Positions 1-4,292 of a stretch of 6,273 nucleotides of DNA are shown here, piece after piece (the stretch's first letter is position 1; each line of letters starts with the position of its first letter). The position numbers and the translations under genes are program-made. Under the pieces are notes generated by a model, which was not told the origin of the DNA, made no database searches, and saw only the letters and a program-made list of their open reading frames with translations. The DNA comes from Acidimicrobiia bacterium (GTDB lineage: Bacteria; Actinomycetota; Acidimicrobiia; Acidimicrobiales; AC-14). The stretch is taken from the NCBI GenBank assembly GCA_019244985.1, contig JAFASB010000128.1, forward strand, positions 1 through 6,273, given 5' to 3'.

Positions 1-1148
1 AAGATCGTGTAGATCTTCGAGTCACGGTGCCAACGCTCGACCGGGTATTCCCGGACGTAGCCGTAGCCGCCGAGGATCTGGATGGCCTGCTCGGTCACCC
101 ACACCGCGGTCTCGCCGGCGAAGAGCTTGGACATGGAGCCCTCCCCCGCCTCGAACTTCTTGCCATTGCGCCCCATCCAGCCCGCGCGCCACACGAGGAG
201 CCTCGAGGCGTCGATACGGGTCTTCATGTCAGCGAGCTTGAAGGCGATGGCCTGGTTCTCGATGATCGCCCGCTTGAACTGCTTGCGCTCCTTGGCGTAG
301 TCGAGCGCGTACTCGTAGGCGGCGCGAGCGATGCCGACGGCCTGAGCTCCGACGGCCGGGCGGGTCGTCTCGAACGTCGCCATGGCGGCCTGCGTGCGCG
401 ACGACTTCCCTTCACGCGCACGCGCCAGGCGCTCGTCGAGCTTGTCCTTGCCGCCGAGCAGCCAGTTGCCCGGGACGCGGCAGTCCTCGAGGATGACCTC
501 GGCGGTGTGCGATGCACGGATGCCGTGCTTCTTGAACTTCTGGCCCTGCCGGATGCCGGGATGGTTCGGGCCGACGACGAAGGCGGCGTGCCCGCGGGAA
601 CCGAGGTCGGGATCGACCGAGAGCACGAGGATGTGGACATCGGCAATGCCGCCGTTGGTGATCCACGTCTTGGTGCCGTTGAGGACCCACTCGTCCTTGG
701 CCTCGTCGTATACGGCGCGGCTACGCAGGGACGACACGTCCGAGCCGGCGTCGGGCTCGGATACGCCGAAGGCCGCGAGCTTGATGTCGTCGGGCGTGCC
801 GAAGCACTGCGGCAGCCACTCGGCAATCTGCTCGGCGTTGCCATTGCCCATGAGACCTGCGACGCCGAGGGTGGTGCCGAAGATCGACAGCGCGATCCCG
901 GCGTCGCCCCAGCACATCTCCTCCATGACCATCGGCAGCGTGACGCCGGTCGGGTCGCCGAAGGCGTTGGCAATGAAGTCCAGGCTGTAGAGCCCGACCT
1001 TCGCCGCCTCCTCGATCACCGGCCACGGCGTCTCTTCCCGCTCGTCCCACTCGTGGGCCACGGGACGGACGACGTTCTCAGCGAAGTCGTGGACCCACTT
1101 CTGGATCTGAAGCTGATCCTCGTTGAGGTCGAGCGAGAACTCGGACAT
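1..1148 (-). CDS. Acyl-CoA dehydrogenase, 3' end beyond window
   Basis: This is an FAD-dependent acyl-CoA dehydrogenase, which introduces the alpha-beta double bond in acyl-CoA thioesters in the cytoplasm; the electron acceptor in this family is normally ETF. I read 382 codons from the ATG at 1148, with no stop before the left edge. The N-terminal helical domain covers residues 1-120. The middle beta domain carries AFGVSEPDAGSD (126-137) and TWITNGG (161-167), the family's FAD/substrate-binding signatures. The C-terminal helical domain carries ERKQF (287-291) and QILGGYGYVREYPVER (357-372), followed by RDSKIYTI at the edge. In the family this runs straight into the YEGTSEIQ-type segment with the catalytic Glu, so only about 20-40 residues are probably missing. 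An AAGGGG Shine-Dalgarno-like stretch (1155-1160) supports the start. The gene is 87 bases from the upstream gene with its own promoter/operator candidate, so it probably forms a separate unit. Chain-length or branched-chain specificity cannot be read from the sequence. Confidence 0.95.
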   Translation of the reverse strand, partial: MSEFSLDLNEDQLQIQKWVHDFAENVVRPVAHEWDEREETPWPVIEEAAKVGLYSLDFIANAFGDPTGVTLPMVMEEMCWGDAGIALSIFGTTLGVAGLMGNGNAEQIAEWLPQCFGTPDDIKLAAFGVSEPDAGSDVSSLRSRAVYDEAKDEWVLNGTKTWITNGGIADVHILVLSVDPDLGSRGHAAFVVGPNHPGIRQGQKFKKHGIRASHTAEVILEDCRVPGNWLLGGKDKLDERLARAREGKSSRTQAAMATFETTRPAVGAQAVGIARAAYEYALDYAKERKQFKRAIIENQAIAFKLADMKTRIDASRLLVWRAGWMGRNGKKFEAGEGSMSKLFAGETAVWVTEQAIQILGGYGYVREYPVERWHRDSKIYTI

Positions 1149-1185
1149 GGTGCACCCCTTGCCTACCCGGTTTGGCGACTCGTAA

Positions 1186-1201
1186 GTTACCCGAGGGTAA
1201 C
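1186..1201. promoter_or_regulatory. Perfect palindrome, putative repressor operator
   Basis: The sequence is GTTACCC-GA-GGGTAAC, a perfect inverted repeat with 7-bp arms and a 2-bp centre. It lies 38-53 bases upstream of the acyl-CoA dehydrogenase start. The 2-base loop and lack of a following T-run argue against a terminator. The size and symmetry fit a dimeric helix-turn-helix repressor site; TetR- and GntR-family regulators commonly control acyl-CoA dehydrogenase genes in Actinobacteria. The regulator itself is not in the window, so its family is inference. Confidence 0.5.
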
Positions 1202-1227
1202 AATACCCGGGGAGGGCCTCAACCCAA
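1200..1227 (-). promoter_or_regulatory. Candidate promoter for acyl-CoA dehydrogenase
   Basis: On the minus strand, TTGGGT (1227-1222) and TATTGT (1205-1200) are separated by 16 bases. They resemble -35 and -10 hexamers of a housekeeping sigma factor; the -10 fits TANNNT, the -35 is weak. Transcription would start near 1193, in the centre of the palindrome at 1186-1201, a position where a bound repressor would block initiation. The predicted leader is about 45 bases and contains the AAGGGG ribosome binding site. This is an assignment by eye only. Confidence 0.3.
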
Positions 1228-1235
1228 CCGCTTCG

Positions 1236-1538
1236 TCAGTCGTAGGGGTGTTCCGCAGCATGGTGGTGACGCCAGCCCACGAACACGGCGCCGCCGAGAA
1301 TTGCAACGCCGGCCCCGGCGCCGAGAGCCAGTCCGGTGTTCGAGCCCCCGTGACTCCCGATCGACTGGATGGTCTGATCGGGCACGGGTTGCGGCGCGCC
1401 GTAACCGGTGGTCTGCGCGCTGCTCTTCGGTGCGTGCGCCGTGAATCCGAGCACAGCGGCGAAGACGACGGTGACGAACAGCAAGAGCGCCAACCTCAGC
1501 CGCACTGCGAAGCGATGTTGCAACACCACGATCTTCAT
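1236..1538 (-). CDS. Small secreted/membrane-anchored protein, unknown function
   Basis: I do not recognise a family for this 100-aa protein. The N-terminus has basic residues (R9, R13, R15) and a long hydrophobic run (16-32), then small polar residues with a plausible signal peptidase site at SSA-Q (after A41). The predicted exported part (42-67) is short and rich in Gly, Pro, Gln and Ser. A Gly/Ala-rich membrane segment (68-89) follows, then an 11-residue tail with four histidines (RHHHAAEHPYD) expected to face the cytoplasm. This layout suggests a type I anchored protein with a tiny extracellular stalk, or a two-TM protein if the signal is not cleaved. The gene starts 36 bases after the MFS exporter's stop on the same strand, so co-transcription is likely. 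The ribosome binding site is weak (GGGA two bases before the ATG). Reality of the gene is supported by the coherent signal/anchor layout and GC-rich third positions. Its function is unknown. Confidence 0.7.
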   Translation of the reverse strand: MKIVVLQHRFAVRLRLALLLFVTVVFAAVLGFTAHAPKSSAQTTGYGAPQPVPDQTIQSIGSHGGSNTGLALGAGAGVAILGGAVFVGWRHHHAAEHPYD

Positions 1539-1559
1539 CGTCCCATAACGCGACGCCGT

Positions 1560-1584
1560 TGAGCGCGCAAACGCTCAGATTTTT
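1560..1584 (+). terminator. Weak terminator-like hairpin reading on plus strand
   Basis: On the plus strand TGAGCG (1560-1565) pairs with CGCTCA (1572-1577) around a 6-base loop and is followed by GATTTTT. This resembles a weak intrinsic terminator, but no plus-strand gene precedes it. On the minus strand the same hairpin overlaps the MFS stop codon and has no T-run, so it should not terminate the MFS to small-protein transcript. It could stop antisense transcription, or simply stabilise an mRNA 3' end, or be chance. Confidence 0.25.
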
Positions 1585-2768
1585 GTCACGAGCGCCGCGC
1601 AAACCGCCATGAACACCGCACCCGCGACATACGGCGCGGCGACACCCACATGTTCGAACAGAAAGCCGCCGACGAGGGGACCGATGACGCGCGCCAACCC
1701 GTTCGCCGACTGCTGCACGCCGAGCACGCCACCTGTGCGCTTGGCTCCCGCGCTGCCCGCGAAGGTGGCCGTCAACGCCGGCATCGCCAGGCCTTGGCCG
1801 ACGACGAGCGCGACGAGCGCGGGGACGAGAAGCCACCACGAATGCACCGCAGCGAGAAGGAGCATCCCCACACCGTTGACGATGAGCCCAAAGCGCAGCG
1901 TGCCCGCCTCACCGAAGCGTCGCACTGCTGGATGCACGAGCGACGACTGCACGGCCGCCAGCAGCAGGCCGATGGCGACGAACAAGCCCGCTGTCGATGT
2001 GAGCTTGAACCCGAGGCGTGCATGGCCGAACAACGGGAACGTCACCTCGAACGCACTGAAGGCGACGAGCGAGACGAACGCGACGACGAGAAGCGTGGGG
2101 ACGTGGCGCACCACGGCCCGACTGCTCTCGACGACGACCTCGTCCTCGAGCCCGGTCTGGGGAGTCCACGGCGGAGTGGCCGCCACGCCGGCGCTGCGAC
2201 GGTTGGTCTCCGGCAGGCGGCGGAGAGCGACGAGGGCGTTGATGCCGGCGATGGCGGCGGCTACGAAGAACGGCAGTCGCGCGTCGACCAAGGCGGCCAG
2301 GGCGCCGATCGCAGGACCGGCGACGAATCCGACGCCGAAGGCGGCGCCCAGTAGACCGAACAGCCGCGCTCGTTCGGCCGGCGGGGCAACGTCGGCGACT
2401 GCCGCGTGGGCGACCGACACGCTTGCCCCCGACATACCGTCGACGATGCGCCCCGCGAACAACAGCGGGAGCGCACCAGCGAGACCGGTGAGCAACGTGC
2501 CGACAGCCGTTCCGACCAGCGACAGAATCAACACCGGTTTGCGCCCGACGCGGTCGCTGACTCGTCCCCACAGAGGAGCGAAGACAAGCTGCGCCAACGA
2601 GAACGACGCGAACAGCGCACCGATGGTCGCCGCGCTGGCATGGAACCGCTCGGCGTAGAGCGGCAGCAACGGCAGCACGACGCCAAACCCGATCAGGTCG
2701 ACGGCGACCGTCGTCCAGATGGTGCCGAACCCGGGCGGCAGCGGGCGGCGCTCGCCGCGGGATCGCAT
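1575..2768 (-). CDS. MFS transporter, DHA1-type drug/proton antiporter-like
   Basis: This is a major facilitator superfamily exporter of the 12-TM DHA1 type (TetA/multidrug efflux-like), expected in the cytoplasmic membrane and driven by proton exchange. Residue numbers count from the ATG at 2768 (397 aa). TM1 carries DLIGFGVVLPLLPLY (24-38). The TM2-TM3 loop carries motif A, GRVSDRVGRKPVL (68-80). TM5 carries an antiporter motif C-like GAAFGVGFVAGP (141-152). A polar central loop (about 184-220) separates the two six-helix halves. The length is typical of the family. An in-frame TTG at 2804 would add 12 residues. I prefer the ATG because the TTG has no clear ribosome binding site, lies only about 20 bases after the csp terminator's T-run, and forms part of a -35-like TTGACG. 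The ATG also has only a poorly spaced GAGG, so the start is uncertain. The substrate cannot be inferred; the small anchored protein downstream may be co-expressed. Confidence 0.92.
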   Translation of the reverse strand: MRSRGERRPLPPGFGTIWTTVAVDLIGFGVVLPLLPLYAERFHASAATIGALFASFSLAQLVFAPLWGRVSDRVGRKPVLILSLVGTAVGTLLTGLAGALPLLFAGRIVDGMSGASVSVAHAAVADVAPPAERARLFGLLGAAFGVGFVAGPAIGALAALVDARLPFFVAAAIAGINALVALRRLPETNRRSAGVAATPPWTPQTGLEDEVVVESSRAVVRHVPTLLVVAFVSLVAFSAFEVTFPLFGHARLGFKLTSTAGLFVAIGLLLAAVQSSLVHPAVRRFGEAGTLRFGLIVNGVGMLLLAAVHSWWLLVPALVALVVGQGLAMPALTATFAGSAGAKRTGGVLGVQQSANGLARVIGPLVGGFLFEHVGVAAPYVAGAVFMAVCAALVTKI

Positions 2769-2824
2769 GACCTCAGGCAAGGTGGGCAGCGCCCGCGACG
2801 TCAAGTCGGGTCCGGCGAGACGCG

Positions 2825-2848
2825 AAAAGAGCCGCCCGCAGGCGGCTC
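2825..2848 (-). terminator. Strong intrinsic terminator after csp
   Basis: On the minus strand GAGCCGCC (2848-2841) pairs perfectly with GGCGGCTC (2836-2829) around a TGCG loop, followed directly by TTTT (2828-2825). A run of A and G before the stem can pair further with the T-tract. It begins 19 bases after the csp stop codon. It separates the envelope/cold-shock block from the MFS block, so the MFS gene needs its own promoter or depends on read-through. Confidence 0.9.
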
Positions 2849-2867
2849 CCTTTGCGTCCTCGGTGGA

Positions 2868-3071
2868 CTATGCGGAGCGCACGTTCGCGGCCTGGAGACC
2901 CTTGGGTCCCTCCTGCACCTCGAACTCGACCTTCTGGCCTTCCTCGAGCGTTCGCCACCCGTTCATCTGGATGGCGGTGTGATGGACGAAGACATCGGGT
3001 GCTCCGTCGGGCTGTGAGATGAACCCGAACCCCTTCGCCGAATTGAACCACTTGACCGTACCGATGGCCAC
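2868..3071 (-). CDS. csp: Cold-shock domain protein (CspA family)
   Basis: This 67-aa protein is a single cold-shock domain, a five-stranded OB fold that binds single-stranded RNA and DNA and melts mRNA secondary structure in the cytoplasm. TVKWFN (5-10) opens the domain, KGFGFI (13-18) is RNP1 and VFVHH (27-31) is RNP2. The C-terminal strand GPKGLQAANV is typical. The length is normal for bacterial Csp. The start is GTG at 3071, with AAGGGAG (3081-3087) correctly placed before it. The second histidine of RNP2 replaces the phenylalanine of E. coli CspA, which I recall as a common variant elsewhere. The first 109 bases overlap the open frame of the upstream acyltransferase in another frame, so the csp promoter must lie inside that frame. 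A weak -10-like TAGGTT sits at 3158-3153. Whether the gene is cold-induced cannot be told. Confidence 0.96.
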   Translation of the reverse strand: MAIGTVKWFNSAKGFGFISQPDGAPDVFVHHTAIQMNGWRTLEEGQKVEFEVQEGPKGLQAANVRSA

Positions 3072-4282
3072 GCTGGCGTTCTCCCTTGTTCCGCTGCTGA
3101 TCCGGAGGGAATCGCTGCGGGCACGCCAACACCACTAGTTCCCTCACTGCCGAACCTAGCAGCGGCCGTCCGTCGCGAACCCTGCCGGATCAGCGGTCGC
3201 TCGATGAGAACGTACGTGCCCCACGCAGACAACAACGTGAGGATTGTCGTCAGGGTGAAGACCGGCCAGAAGTGCGAAAAGTAGGGGTGGCCGCCGACCC
3301 ACTTCTCGACCTGGAATATCCACGGCACCTGCCACAGATAGATGCCGTACGAGATCAGACCGAGGGCGTGGAGGGCGGGCGACGCGAGCCATCGGCGTAT
3401 GACGCCGCCCTCGTCCTCGTGAAGCACGGCTGGGGCCACGAGCAGTGCGCCGATCGTGCCGGCGAGCAGATGGTGGACGAAGTACTTGCCGGACGACACG
3501 TCTGCCAGACCCAACGGCATGCCGAGGTTGGACACGGCGACAAACAAGGCCACGGCGCTCCCCCACCAGACCGCGCCATCTTTGGGGACGCTGGCCCACC
3601 ACGAGCCTGCGCGCCCTTGTTCCACGGCGACACTCATCACCGCGAAGAGCATCCCGAGGGCGAAGACGTCGAAGTAGGCGGGCAGCCAGTTGTTGGTCAG
3701 CGTCCAGCCGTGCGAACTGGTCGTGACTCGGAACGCGCAACTGCCGAGATACAAGAGGCCGACACCCACGAGCTCCTTCCGCAACGGCGACTGCCACTTC
3801 GCCCACCTCCGCAGCAGCAGCGCGTACAGCGGGAGGACTGCGTAGAACGAGATCTCAGTGCACAGCGTCCACGCCGGGACCAGCCCCCCGAGCAGTCGCT
3901 GCTTGCTGTAGATCTGCGTGAGGCTGAAGAACACCAGCCCGTCGACCGCGCGCGGCGCGGTGGCCTGATAGAACACATAGAGCACGGCGAGAAGCACGAA
4001 CCAGTACGCCGGGAAGATCCGCAGGAACCGGCGCTTGAGATAGCTACCGACGGCCGGCCCAGGCGTTCCCGCCAAATGGGCACGCACGAACGGCCGGTAC
4101 AAGAGGAAGCCGGACAGCACGAAGAAGACGTCGACACCGACGTCGAGCTGGAAGAAGTACTTCCCGGCGCCGGTGCGTGTGTTCAGCCCGGTGAGCGTCG
4201 CCACGTGGAAGAAGAGCACGATTCCCGCGGCGAGGGCGCGCAAGCCGTCACACCCGGGGAACCGGCGGCGGTGGGCGGTCAC
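2963..4282 (-). CDS. Acyltransferase-3 family membrane O-acyltransferase
   Basis: This integral membrane protein of the acyltransferase-3 family (OafA/NodX-like) transfers acyl groups, usually acetyl or succinyl, to sugars or other envelope molecules. Near the N-terminus DGLRALAAGIVLFFH gives the R-x10-H motif (R15, H26), with the family's essential histidine. Further signatures are GVDVFFVLSGFLL (49-61), YLKRRFLRIFPAYW (81-94), WTLCTEISFY (138-147), SYGIYLWQ (311-318) and ERPLIR (361-366). There are roughly ten hydrophobic segments. The GTG start at 4282 overlaps the previous gene's TGA by four bases and has GGAG six bases upstream. The family normally ends soon after ERPLIR. Here the frame continues for 73 residues of Ala/Gly/Ser/Arg-rich sequence, and the last 35 or so are out-of-frame csp codons. 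Either the stop has been lost or a one-base indel near 3160-3200 hides an end at the TAG at 3156-3158. The acceptor is unknown; context suggests the polysaccharide made with the AftD-like enzyme. Confidence 0.93.
   Translation of the reverse strand: MTAHRRRFPGCDGLRALAAGIVLFFHVATLTGLNTRTGAGKYFFQLDVGVDVFFVLSGFLLYRPFVRAHLAGTPGPAVGSYLKRRFLRIFPAYWFVLLAVLYVFYQATAPRAVDGLVFFSLTQIYSKQRLLGGLVPAWTLCTEISFYAVLPLYALLLRRWAKWQSPLRKELVGVGLLYLGSCAFRVTTSSHGWTLTNNWLPAYFDVFALGMLFAVMSVAVEQGRAGSWWASVPKDGAVWWGSAVALFVAVSNLGMPLGLADVSSGKYFVHHLLAGTIGALLVAPAVLHEDEGGVIRRWLASPALHALGLISYGIYLWQVPWIFQVEKWVGGHPYFSHFWPVFTLTTILTLLSAWGTYVLIERPLIRQGSRRTAAARFGSEGTSGVGVPAAIPSGSAAEQGRTPAWPSVRSSGSIRRRGSGSSHSPTEHPMSSSITPPSR
3081..3087 (-). 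promoter_or_regulatory. Ribosome binding site of csp
   Basis: AAGGGAG on the minus strand lies nine bases before the GTG at 3071. It decides the csp start and shows that csp is translated independently although it lies inside the acyltransferase frame. Confidence 0.75.
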
Positions 4283-4292
4283 AGCTCACTCC
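4279..4292 (-). promoter_or_regulatory. GTGA stop/start overlap with GGAG site (translational coupling)
   Basis: The TGA of the AftD-like gene (4281-4279) and the GTG of the acyltransferase (4282-4280) share bases as GTGA. GGAG (4292-4289) lies six bases before the GTG, inside the AftD-like coding sequence. This arrangement normally means one transcript and re-initiation by the same ribosomes. Confidence 0.85.

Noticed and set aside
1535..1546. A three-codon ORF (ATG GGA CGA TGA) overlapping the small protein's start
   Set aside because: It could be a regulatory mini-ORF, but it has no ribosome binding site of its own and such short frames arise by chance; the overlap alone is not evidence.
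27..1562. A 511-codon open frame on the plus strand
   Set aside because: It lies opposite the acyl-CoA dehydrogenase and the small membrane protein. Its translation is rich in Arg, Gly, Leu and His with no domain, while the minus-strand frame shows full family motifs. Long antisense frames are expected at this GC content.
1609..2658. A 349-codon plus-strand open frame opposite the MFS gene
   Set aside because: The translation is a Thr/Ala/Ser/Pro/Arg-rich shadow of a membrane protein gene; the minus-strand frame has clear MFS motifs A and C.
2406..3017. A plus-strand open frame spanning the MFS start, terminator and csp
   Set aside because: It reads straight through the inverted csp terminator and two well-supported minus-strand genes, and has a Gln/Arg-rich sequence with no domain.
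2868..3071. RNP2 with VFVHH instead of VFVHF in the cold-shock protein
   Set aside because: I recall this substitution as common in other bacterial Csp paralogs; the rest of the domain is standard, so it is not a novelty.
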